A DNA stretch of 5,715 bases from Rickettsiales bacterium (GTDB lineage Bacteria > Pseudomonadota > Alphaproteobacteria > Rickettsiales > Rickettsiaceae): NCBI GenBank assembly GCA_947508155.1, contig CANNRM010000045.1:1-5715 (forward strand), written 5' to 3'. The notes below the pieces were generated by a model. The model saw only the letters and a list, made by a program, of their open reading frames with translations. It did not search any database and was not told the DNA's origin. A program made the translations under genes and the position numbers. Shown piece by piece: positions 1 through 5,715 of the stretch (the stretch's first letter is position 1; each line of letters begins with the position of its first letter).

Positions 1-1259
1 CCTAATTGGTAAATAACAAATCCGGCTTTCTTTACATCTTGTACATTCAGAATATTTCTAAAATCAAATACCGTACGCGTCTTCATTTTTGCACCTAAAA
101 GCTGATAATCCAACTCCTTAAACTCTGGCCATTCAGTAAGAATAACAATAGCATCAGCACCATCGGTAGAATCTATAGGAGATTTTGCAAACTTCATCTT
201 CAAATCCAAAGCTTTCGTATTCTCCATCGCTTCAGGATCATATGCAGTAATATCAGCTCCACGCTCTATCATAATCTTAACAATATCAATAGCTGGGCTA
301 CTACGAATATCATCAGTATCAGCCTTAAAAGCCAAACCAAAAACCGCCAATTTTTTGTCTTTTAATGCGCCAATTTTTGCTTCGATTTTATCGACCACGT
401 GATGCACACGTTTTTTGTTAGCATCAATCACAGCACTCAAAACCTGAAACGGCTCGTCATATTTATGAGCAAGATATTCTAATGCCAATATATCCTTCGG
501 GAAACATGATCCTCCAAAGCCTGGCCCCACCTTTAAAAAGTCTGGCGCTATGCGTTTATCAAGTCCCATACCGTAGCTCAATGCATCAATATCTCCACCA
601 ACTTTTTCGCAGATATTTGCCATTTCATTGATGAATGCAATTTTAGTTGCAAGGAAAGAATTGGAAGCATATTTGATTAGCTCAGATGTTGTAGGATCTG
701 CGAATAATAATGGCTGAAATTTTGCATAAATCTTTGCCATTTTTTGTTTTGATTCATCATCCGTAATACCAATCACAATTCTGTCAGGATAAAGAAAATC
801 ATCAATTGCTTTACCTTCACGCAAAAACTCGGGATTTGATGCAAGCTTGTGATTATATCCATGATCACGCAAATGCTTCTCTACCGCGTGAGTAGTGCCT
901 GGTGGAACTGTCGATTTTATCACAACAAGCGTCGTCTCTGGTGTGTTTTTTGCGGCCTCTAATGATGCAGTGAACACATAAGATAAATCAGCATCCCCAG
1001 AATCAAGCGATGGCGTGCCTACAGATATAAAAACTGCATCAGGAATAAATGCAATTTCGGAATAATTACTGACAAAGGACACATTGCTGGATGTAGCATA
1101 TTCTTCCAAACCAGGCTCATATATAGGAAGTATGCCTTGTTTTAATCTATCTATTTTGCTTTTATCATTATCCAAGCAAACAACATTCGCGCCTTGAGAT
1201 GCTAGCATCACACCAGAAACTAACCCAACATAACCGGTACCTATAAAGATCAGGTTCAT
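1..1259 (-). CDS. ugd: UDP-glucose 6-dehydrogenase, C-terminus cut by window edge
   Basis: This cytoplasmic enzyme oxidises UDP-glucose to UDP-glucuronate in two NAD-dependent steps, supplying a precursor for surface polysaccharide or lipid A/glycolipid modification. The sequence gives 419 codons without a stop, against about 430-440 for the family, so little is missing. It opens MNLIFIGTGYVGLVSGVMLA, with the Rossmann G7-x-G9-x-x-G12 motif. Other family landmarks are GTP at 81-83, KSTVPPGT with Thr117, NPEFLREG at 142-149, Lys196 and Asn200 in KYASN, the catalytic Cys252 in GPGFGGSCFPKD, and FGLAFKADTDDIRSSPA at 307-323 in the C-terminal UDP-binding domain. All catalytic residues are present. 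The ATG at 1259-1257 overlaps the TGA of the upstream ELM1-like gene as ATGA; the ribosome binding site is weak (GGATTGGTAA before ATG), so translation is probably coupled. GDP-mannose or UDP-ManNAc dehydrogenases share the fold, but motif wording fits UGD best. Confidence 0.95.
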   Translation of the reverse strand, partial: MNLIFIGTGYVGLVSGVMLASQGANVVCLDNDKSKIDRLKQGILPIYEPGLEEYATSSNVSFVSNYSEIAFIPDAVFISVGTPSLDSGDADLSYVFTASLEAAKNTPETTLVVIKSTVPPGTTHAVEKHLRDHGYNHKLASNPEFLREGKAIDDFLYPDRIVIGITDDESKQKMAKIYAKFQPLLFADPTTSELIKYASNSFLATKIAFINEMANICEKVGGDIDALSYGMGLDKRIAPDFLKVGPGFGGSCFPKDILALEYLAHKYDEPFQVLSAVIDANKKRVHHVVDKIEAKIGALKDKKLAVFGLAFKADTDDIRSSPAIDIVKIMIERGADITAYDPEAMENTKALDLKMKFAKSPIDSTDGADAIVILTEWPEFKELDYQLLGAKMKTRTVFDFRNILNVQDVKKAGFVIYQL

Positions 1260-2440
1260 TTACCAATCCAATTTTTCATTATTTCATCAGCAATAGCCCT
1301 AGCTGCAGAGTCAGTTTTTGCATCTTCTGCTGTAATCTGTCTTGTAATTCCACCACTTCTGCTAATCAAATGCACCCGGCCCGCTTTATGCTCACTCGCA
1401 ATATGTAATTTATGTACCCCACTCATAGCAGCATGCTCATAGGCAAATATTTGATGCTTCTCATTACTCCCAACAGAATCAACAATTTCTGAAATCATAG
1501 AGGTGCTCTCGCCAGGCACAAAGATTTTACTATGTGTAGCATGTAACATTTTCCCTAGAAGCGGCCTGTACATTCCCGTTTTACCATATTGAAAATCAAA
1601 TATGTGAAACTTCTCGCGGTTCTTAAAATAATCCACAAATGTTTGTGTGACTATATCTAATTGCTCACCACGATGCGCATTCTTATCTTCTTCTTTTGTT
1701 GATGGATTATGCTTACCTGTGCGTGGGCCGTTAAGCACAAAAACATATGTATCCTTATCAATGGATTTATCGATCAACCGGGCTAGTTTTTGAGCATCAT
1801 TTTTTGTAAAATACATCCATGACCCATCTACATTCTGAGCATCTCCTCCGAGAATAACAAGCGCATATTTATCTGAAGTAGAGCCTGGAATTGACAATAC
1901 ATGTTTCTCATATGCTCTCTCTATATCCTCTTTTCTTAAATTATGAGCAACTCCAACCGTGCTAATTAAGCGAGTTTGACTTGCCATAACCAAAGATTCA
2001 AATTGAGGGGTAATCGCATGTTTTGGCAGAATCATTAAATTCGCGCCATTAAAGCTATGTTCTGTCATAAGTAAGGCATCAGAATTGTCATAAATTTGAT
2101 AAGATAAATGCACAGAAAAAATACCCGGAGATTTAGATTTTATCTCGCGCAAAGTAGTAATACCATCCTTACCCGCAGCAATCACTATATTTCTAGTACT
2201 GCTATGTTTCGCGAGAAGTGGCCAGGCTGGCGATAAATCAGTAGAATCGATTTCTTCGATATGAATTTTTTGCGACGTTGCGCTAATATAACGTGCGACA
2301 CCCCTTATTTGACTTGCCTCCCCAACATTTTTAGGATTTATAATCAAAATCATTAGCGCCTCATTTGCATGTGCATATGAAATTTGTGAGCATCCTATTA
2401 GTAATGATAACACCACCAAAATCTTCTGTATATACCGCAT
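1256..2440 (-). CDS. ELM1-family (Mito_fiss_Elm1-like) protein with lipoprotein-type signal
   Basis: This is a 394-residue protein of unknown exact function. What is seen: a short basic N-terminus (R2, K6), a hydrophobic stretch 7-15, and a lipobox L14-I15-G16-C17; an alternative signal peptidase I site follows AHA near 26. The body reads like the ELM1 family in order: a G-x-x-x-Q-x-x-G segment (GEASQIRGVARYI, 40-52), FSVHLS (108-113), NLMILPKHA (134-142), VGVAHNLRKEDIERA (162-176), LVILGGDAQN (194-203), VFVLNGPRTGK (233-243), and the conserved-looking FVPGESTSMISE (307-318), equivalent to the VTADSVSMvSEA motif I recall for ELM1. ELM1 proteins have a GT-B-like fold; their bacterial activity is unsettled. 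An export signal is unusual for them. The start is supported by a good GGGAG ribosome binding site five bases upstream. It is the first gene of a unit with ugd, overlapping it by ATGA, so a role in envelope glycan metabolism is inferred. Family assignment is by remembered motif order only. Confidence 0.6.
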   Translation of the reverse strand: MRYIQKILVVLSLLIGCSQISYAHANEALMILIINPKNVGEASQIRGVARYISATSQKIHIEEIDSTDLSPAWPLLAKHSSTRNIVIAAGKDGITTLREIKSKSPGIFSVHLSYQIYDNSDALLMTEHSFNGANLMILPKHAITPQFESLVMASQTRLISTVGVAHNLRKEDIERAYEKHVLSIPGSTSDKYALVILGGDAQNVDGSWMYFTKNDAQKLARLIDKSIDKDTYVFVLNGPRTGKHNPSTKEEDKNAHRGEQLDIVTQTFVDYFKNREKFHIFDFQYGKTGMYRPLLGKMLHATHSKIFVPGESTSMISEIVDSVGSNEKHQIFAYEHAAMSGVHKLHIASEHKAGRVHLISRSGGITRQITAEDAKTDSAARAIADEIMKNWIGK

Positions 2441-2480
2441 AATCTCTCCCTTGCTTCAAAGAATTATTTATACCGCATAA
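2431..2480. repeat. 12-bp direct repeat, two copies 38 bp apart
   Basis: The sequence TATACCGCATAA occurs exactly at 2431-2442 and again at 2469-2480. The first copy covers the start codon region of the ELM1-like gene (TTATGCGGTATA on the minus strand); the second lies in its leader. The copies may reflect a small local duplication or a repeated regulatory site. The second copy would also supply an out-of-place ATG-like start on the minus strand, but without the strong ribosome binding site. Confidence 0.6.
2444..2452 (-). promoter_or_regulatory. Ribosome binding site of the ELM1-like gene
   Basis: On the minus strand this reads AAGGGAGAG, with core GGGAG at 2450-2446 and five bases before the ATG at 2440-2438. 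It is the strongest Shine-Dalgarno sequence in the window and fixes this start. The other starts (ugd, the glycosyltransferase, M16 and Rpn) have weak or no recognisable sites. Confidence 0.7.
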
Positions 2481-2502
2481 AATTTGGTTATGCTAGAAAA
2501 TT

Positions 2503-2534
2503 ATTATACTCATCATGATTCAATTTGCTTTCAA
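2503..2534 (-). promoter_or_regulatory. Candidate promoter for the ELM1-like/ugd unit
   Basis: On the minus strand a perfect TATAAT lies at 2508-2503. A TTGAAA, five of six against TTGACA, lies at 2534-2529, but the spacer is 20 bases, longer than ideal. A start about seven bases below the -10 would fall near 2495, giving a leader of about 55 bases before the ATG at 2440. AT-rich DNA yields such hexamers by chance, so support is moderate at best. Confidence 0.35.
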
Positions 2535-2545
2535 GACGGTAGATC

Positions 2546-2569
2546 CCCGAATTCGCAAGCGAATCCGAG
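2546..2569. repeat. Imperfect palindrome in the divergent intergenic region
   Basis: A perfect core ATTCGC-AA-GCGAAT (2551-2564) extends outward to 11-base arms with nine of eleven pairs (mismatches 2550/2565 and 2547/2568). It is locally GC-richer than its surroundings, which are otherwise strongly AT-rich. No T-run follows on either strand, so it is not a standard intrinsic terminator. It may be a degenerate copy of a dispersed palindromic repeat of the kind common between genes in Rickettsiales-like genomes, or an operator between the two divergent units. The copy number in the genome cannot be seen here. Confidence 0.5.
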
Positions 2570-2635
2570 AACGACGTATAAAATTACACAAATTCGATTG
2601 TGAATGTATATAAATATCATGCTTACTAAATGATC

Positions 2636-2641
2636 TATAAT
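2636..2641 (+). promoter_or_regulatory. Candidate -10 box for the glycosyltransferase/M16 unit
   Basis: A perfect TATAAT stands at 2636-2641. Transcription would start near 2648, that is at or just after the first possible ATG of the glycosyltransferase (2647) and about 29 bases before its second likely ATG (2677). No convincing -35 hexamer lies 16-18 bases upstream, so this is weak evidence taken alone. Confidence 0.3.
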
Positions 2642-2676
2642 ATGATATGCTGCTATCAATAAAAATGCAGATAAAT

Positions 2677-3765
2677 ATGAAAATACTCAACATAATGCTT
2701 TCTCGTGATCTTGGTGGTCTTCAACAAGTTTTCCTTGATTATAATAAAATGCTAAAAATGCAAAATATGAAGGTGATAAATGTTACAGCTAATAAGGCTG
2801 ATATCAATCACGACATAACACCAAATTATATGCTTCCAAATTATTTTGGTAATTGGGACTGGATTTCAATAATTTATCTAAAATATATCATTCTCAAAAC
2901 CAAGCCAGATATCATTATCGCCCATGGTGGTCGAGCAACTAAATTCTGCTTTTATGCGAAAAATAAAAAGATTCCACTAGTTGGGATTATTCATAGCGGC
3001 AAACTAAAATGGGTCGATAAAGCAAATTATATCATAGCACTCACTAAAAGCATGTGTACAAAAGCGTATGATGCTGGCATTGACCCCAGCAGATTAACAA
3101 TATTGCCAAATGCAATAGATAGTAGCATTCGCAAATACGAGGCTGTAGGCGCAAAGCCCACAACAAGATTTATTCCAGTTATTGGGGTTATGGCTAGATT
3201 CGTTCCAAAGAAAGCTATTGATGTTTTTATTAAAAGTCTTGCTCTTCTTAAAACCAAAGGGATAGAGTGTGATGCTATTATAGGAGGACGAGGTGATGAA
3301 GAAGAAAATCTTCACGCTTTAGTAGACAAATATCATCTACAAGAAAATATTCAATTCATAGGCTGGGTACATGATAAAAAGGAATTTTTTGATAAAATAG
3401 ATATTTTTTGTCATCCCTCAATAGAAGAGCCATTTGGGGTAATGATATTAGAAGCAATGCTCTTTGACAAACCAATTATCGCAGCAGAAGCAGAGGGTCC
3501 AAAAGAGATCATCACCAATATGAAAGATGGTATCTTAGTGCCTATTAACTCCCCCACTGCGATGGCAGAAGCTATAGAAGAATTGATCAATGATAAAGCA
3601 CTTGCAAATAGTCTTGCGGATAAGGCTTTCTTGACAGTTCGCAAAGACTATGATATTAACATTGTGGGCAAAAAACTAACAGCCTTTTTACATAAAATAA
3701 AAGCATCTCATGAATCATCCAAACATCACAAAGCTAAGCACAGGCCTTACGATTCTCACATATAA
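2677..3765 (+). CDS. GT4-type glycosyltransferase (GT-B fold)
   Basis: This is a retaining glycosyltransferase that likely moves a sugar from a nucleotide-sugar donor onto a lipid-linked or polysaccharide acceptor at the inner face of the cytoplasmic membrane. I start it at the Met at 2677 (362 residues), giving the family-typical opening MKILNIMLSRDLGGLQQVFL with its early GG acceptor-side loop. An upstream in-frame ATG at 2647 would add ten residues (MLLSIKMQIN) but sits on the likely transcription start. By 2677 numbering: IAHGG near 81-85, ILPNAIDSS at 142-150, the donor-binding ARFVPKK with Arg174 and Lys179, FIGWV at 227-231, and the EX7E motif EEPFGVMILEA with Glu251 and Glu259. The C-terminal tail is His/Lys-rich and encoded within the 56-bp overlap with the M16 gene. 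Donor and acceptor cannot be told; UDP-glucuronate from ugd is one possibility, as is UDP-glucose. Confidence 0.88.
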   Translation: MKILNIMLSRDLGGLQQVFLDYNKMLKMQNMKVINVTANKADINHDITPNYMLPNYFGNWDWISIIYLKYIILKTKPDIIIAHGGRATKFCFYAKNKKIPLVGIIHSGKLKWVDKANYIIALTKSMCTKAYDAGIDPSRLTILPNAIDSSIRKYEAVGAKPTTRFIPVIGVMARFVPKKAIDVFIKSLALLKTKGIECDAIIGGRGDEEENLHALVDKYHLQENIQFIGWVHDKKEFFDKIDIFCHPSIEEPFGVMILEAMLFDKPIIAAEAEGPKEIITNMKDGILVPINSPTAMAEAIEELINDKALANSLADKAFLTVRKDYDINIVGKKLTAFLHKIKASHESSKHHKAKHRPYDSHI

Positions 3766-4945
3766 AATGCCCGATATAAAAACCGTAGCTATGAATCTCA
3801 TAGTCACAGTTGGTAGTAGATTCGAAACTGAAAGTGAAAATGGCATTTCGCACTTTTTAGAACATATGGCCTTTAAAGGTACGAAAACTAGAACGGCGCG
3901 CGCAATCGCAGAAGAGTTTGATTCCATTGGTGGACAATTTAATGCTTATACATCAAAAGAGCGTACAGTATATTACGCAAAAGTATTATCAGAAAATACT
4001 TCCATAGCACTGGATATAATCGCTGATATTATTCAAAATTCACGCTATACAGAAGAAGATATAAAAAAGGAATATGAAGTAATTTGCCAAGAGATCGCAC
4101 AAACTCTTGACAGCCCTGATGATTTAGCTTTTGAAAATTTATATGATGTTGCATATAAGGACCAATCTTTTGGGCGTTCTATTTTAGGCACAGCAGAAAA
4201 TATAGCAACTTTTACAACAGATAGCTTTAGATCTTACGTTGATGCGCATTACCACAGCGAGAATATGTTTTTATCTGTTGCAGGGGATGTGGATCATGAC
4301 GAAATTGTGAAAATGGCCACGAAAATGTTTGATGTAAAACGTCAAACTTCACTTATTTCAACACCAGCAAAATATAATGGTGGTAATTCAATCGTTGCAA
4401 AGCCAAATCTTGAGCATAGCACTATAGTTATGGCTTATCCTTCAGTGTCTTATATCGAGAAGGAAAGATTCTATCATGCACAGATTTTGTCATTGATTTT
4501 GGGTGGCGGAATGTCATCAAGACTATTCCAAAAAATCCGCGAAGAGCTAGGACTTTCTTATTCAGTAGGTGCATATAATAGCAGCTATTCTGATGTTGGG
4601 TTGTTCAGTTTATATGCTGGCACAAGTCATGACAATCTTGCGCAAGTTCGCACATTATTGCTTGAAGAAGCTGCAAAAATCACATCACATATATCTGATC
4701 AAGAACTCGTGCGCGCGAAAGCTCAAATCAAGGCTAGTATTATTATGGCTGAGGAAAAAGCGTCTTATAAATCTGAAGAGATTGGAAAATCATATTCTAT
4801 TTTTGGGGAATATGAAGGCCCTGAAAAGATTATGGGATATGTGAATAATACGACAGGTAAAGATGTTATGGCTATTGCAGAAGAAATTTTTAAGGGGAAA
4901 ATGAGCTTGTCCGTTGTAAGCGATGATGTTGGACGGGTTGGGTGA
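3710..4945 (+). CDS. M16 family zinc metallopeptidase (MPP-like, single domain pair)
   Basis: This 411-residue protein is a zinc peptidase of the M16B type, related to the beta subunit of mitochondrial processing peptidase and to the rickettsial putative peptidase. The inverted zinc motif HFLEH is at 48-52: His48 and His52 bind zinc, Glu51 is catalytic, and Glu128 in CQEIAQTLDSPDD is the third ligand. The second, inactive half carries the glycine-rich segment and R/Y motif GGGMSSRLFQKIREELGLSYS (265-285). Length matches the roughly 410-420 residues of the bacterial family, so it is complete and should be active, probably as a dimer in the cytoplasm or periplasm; no signal peptide is visible. 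The ATG at 3710 is chosen because the first strand (ITKLSTGLTILTYKMPDI) is part of the family fold and later Mets would remove it. There is no clear ribosome binding site, and the start lies 56 bases inside the glycosyltransferase gene, suggesting coupled translation. Confidence 0.95.
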   Translation: MNHPNITKLSTGLTILTYKMPDIKTVAMNLIVTVGSRFETESENGISHFLEHMAFKGTKTRTARAIAEEFDSIGGQFNAYTSKERTVYYAKVLSENTSIALDIIADIIQNSRYTEEDIKKEYEVICQEIAQTLDSPDDLAFENLYDVAYKDQSFGRSILGTAENIATFTTDSFRSYVDAHYHSENMFLSVAGDVDHDEIVKMATKMFDVKRQTSLISTPAKYNGGNSIVAKPNLEHSTIVMAYPSVSYIEKERFYHAQILSLILGGGMSSRLFQKIREELGLSYSVGAYNSSYSDVGLFSLYAGTSHDNLAQVRTLLLEEAAKITSHISDQELVRAKAQIKASIIMAEEKASYKSEEIGKSYSIFGEYEGPEKIMGYVNNTTGKDVMAIAEEIFKGKMSLSVVSDDVGRVG

Positions 4946-4966
4946 AAATATCACTAGCAATAAACC

Positions 4967-4978
4967 TATAATTATGCT
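4967..4978 (+). promoter_or_regulatory. Candidate -10 region for the Rpn-family gene
   Basis: Two overlapping hexamer candidates lie here: TATAAT at 4967-4972 and TATGCT at 4973-4978. No TTGACA-like -35 is found at 16-18 bases from either. If TATGCT is used, the transcript starts near 4986, at a TAGCATTAACCAAA segment that resembles the predicted leader of the ELM1-like gene. Confidence 0.3.
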
Positions 4979-4991
4979 ATTTTATTAGCAT
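4974..4991. repeat. Perfect inverted repeat between M16 and Rpn genes
   Basis: ATGCTA-TTTTAT-TAGCAT forms a six-base stem with a six-base loop inside the 66-bp gap between the two rightward genes. It overlaps the candidate promoter of the downstream gene and is followed by TAACCAAACC, not by a T-run, so a repressor site or a chance hairpin is more likely than a terminator. Confidence 0.4.
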
Positions 4992-5011
4992 TAACCAAAC
5001 CATAGATAGCA

Positions 5012-5715
5012 ATGGATCACATCAACCCTCGGGTAGATTTAGCATTTAAAAAAATTTTCGGCGTTGAAGAAAATAAGGACCTCCTGATTTCGCTCATCAA
5101 TGCTGTTGTGTCAGATGCAGATCAAGTTGCAGATGTAACTCTTCTAAATCCATATAATGCAAAAAACTTCAAGAATGATAAATTATCTATCTTGGATATC
5201 AAGGCCAAAGGTTCTAACGGAAGAAGATTCAATATAGAAATCCAAATTAGCGACGAAGCAGATTACGATCCACGCGCTTTGTTTTATTGGGCTAAAATGT
5301 ACACTGATCAACTAAAATCCGGTGAAGATTATGGAAAGCTGAATAAGGCTATTGGAATTCATATTTTGAATTTTACCTCTATTCCACAAACACCAGAATA
5401 TCATAATTGCTTCAAAATCAAAAATGAAACCAACAATATTGAATATTTCGAAGATTTAGAAATACATACTATTGAACTCAGAAAATTTATGAATTCGGTG
5501 GGGGATGAACTTGCTAACGTAATCTCAAGGGTTCAAAACAAGGTTGATTTATGGGCGGCATTTTTAACAAAATATGATCTTTTGAACAAGGATAATTTGT
5601 CTGGATCACTTGATGACCCAAATCTCAAAAAAGCCTTAGATGTGTTGGATGTAATGAACTTTAATCCAGTTGAAAGAGAAGAATATGAATCTCACTTAAA
5701 ATGGATGCGCATTGA
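5012..5715 (+). CDS. Rpn-family PD-(D/E)XK nuclease / putative transposase, C-terminus cut by window edge
   Basis: This gene belongs to the Rpn/PDDEXK_2 family, often labelled 'recombination-promoting nuclease/putative transposase'. Family members are DNA endonucleases; E. coli Rpn proteins raise RecA-independent recombination. The 234 visible codons start MDHINPRVDLAFKKIFGVEE, the typical family opening (hINPrvDlaFKkiFG), then show the catalytic core: Asp62 in ILDIKAKG and Glu76-x-Gln78 in FNIEIQIS, a D-(x13)-E-x-Q site; Gln in place of the usual Lys is normal in this family. YWAKMYTDQLKSGEDY (92-107) followed by LNKAIGIHILNF is also typical. The reading ends LKWMRI at the edge; full-length members are about 290-310 residues, so some 60-70 residues are probably lost. 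The ATG at 5012 has no strong ribosome binding site. It is probably a mobile or selfish gene unrelated in function to its neighbours; no terminal inverted repeats are visible on the left side. Confidence 0.9.
   Translation, partial: MDHINPRVDLAFKKIFGVEENKDLLISLINAVVSDADQVADVTLLNPYNAKNFKNDKLSILDIKAKGSNGRRFNIEIQISDEADYDPRALFYWAKMYTDQLKSGEDYGKLNKAIGIHILNFTSIPQTPEYHNCFKIKNETNNIEYFEDLEIHTIELRKFMNSVGDELANVISRVQNKVDLWAAFLTKYDLLNKDNLSGSLDDPNLKKALDVLDVMNFNPVEREEYESHLKWMRI

Noticed and set aside
2546..2569. Bidirectional terminator in the divergent region
   Set aside because: The genes on both sides point away from it, so a terminator is not expected, and there is no T-run on either side.
3027..3644. 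Several 70-77 residue minus-strand frames opposite the glycosyltransferase
   Set aside because: All lie antisense to well-supported GT4 motifs, show no domain or ribosome binding site, and overlap one another; they arise from AT-rich codon use.
3715..3927. A 70-residue minus-strand frame opposite the start of the M16 gene
   Set aside because: It is antisense to the HFLEH zinc-site region, and its hydrophobic look mirrors codon content; no independent signal.
4569..4844. A 91-residue plus-strand frame inside the M16 gene
   Set aside because: It lies wholly within the conserved C-terminal half of the peptidase in another frame and has no recognisable motif; it is a shadow of the M16 coding sequence.
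4974..4991. Rho-independent terminator after the M16 gene
   Set aside because: The hairpin stem is short and AT-rich and no T-run follows on either strand; the transcript end of the M16 gene is not visible here.
5012..5715. Complete insertion sequence around the Rpn-type 'transposase'
   Set aside because: No terminal inverted repeat or target duplication can be seen upstream of the gene, and the right side is outside the window; the family name does not imply an IS structure.

Overview
The window is visibly AT-rich and densely coded. It looks like chromosomal DNA of an intracellular alphaproteobacterium, most likely a member of the Rickettsiales or a similar endosymbiont lineage. The main support is the single-domain M16 peptidase, whose N-terminal half reads much like the rickettsial MPP-like peptidases as I remember them. 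An Rpn/PD-(D/E)XK 'transposase' family nuclease and a degenerate palindrome between genes fit the same kind of genome. The taxonomic call is inference from recall, not from a search.

Layout: two leftward genes fill bases 1-2440. The first transcribed is a 394-residue protein related to the ELM1 (Mito_fiss_Elm1) family, with an N-terminal lipoprotein-type signal. It overlaps by ATGA the start of UDP-glucose 6-dehydrogenase (ugd), which runs off the left edge with only its last residues missing. A 236-bp divergent intergenic region (2441-2676) holds the leftward ribosome binding site, candidate promoters for both directions, a 12-bp direct repeat and an imperfect palindrome. Two rightward genes follow: a GT4-type glycosyltransferase and an M16 zinc peptidase that overlap out of frame by 56 bp. 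After a 66-bp gap comes a rightward Rpn-family nuclease that runs off the right edge.

Taken together, ugd (UDP-glucuronate supply), the GT4 enzyme and the ELM1-like protein suggest a small cell-envelope polysaccharide or glycolipid locus, split into two divergent transcription units. The M16 peptidase seems to be a housekeeping neighbour tied to the glycosyltransferase by overlap. The Rpn gene is an accessory, probably mobile, gene. I see no tRNA, rRNA, CRISPR array or complete insertion sequence. The region is mostly ordinary. The points most worth a second look are the secreted ELM1-like protein, the 56-bp gene overlap, and a shared motif at the predicted transcription starts of the ELM1-like and Rpn genes.
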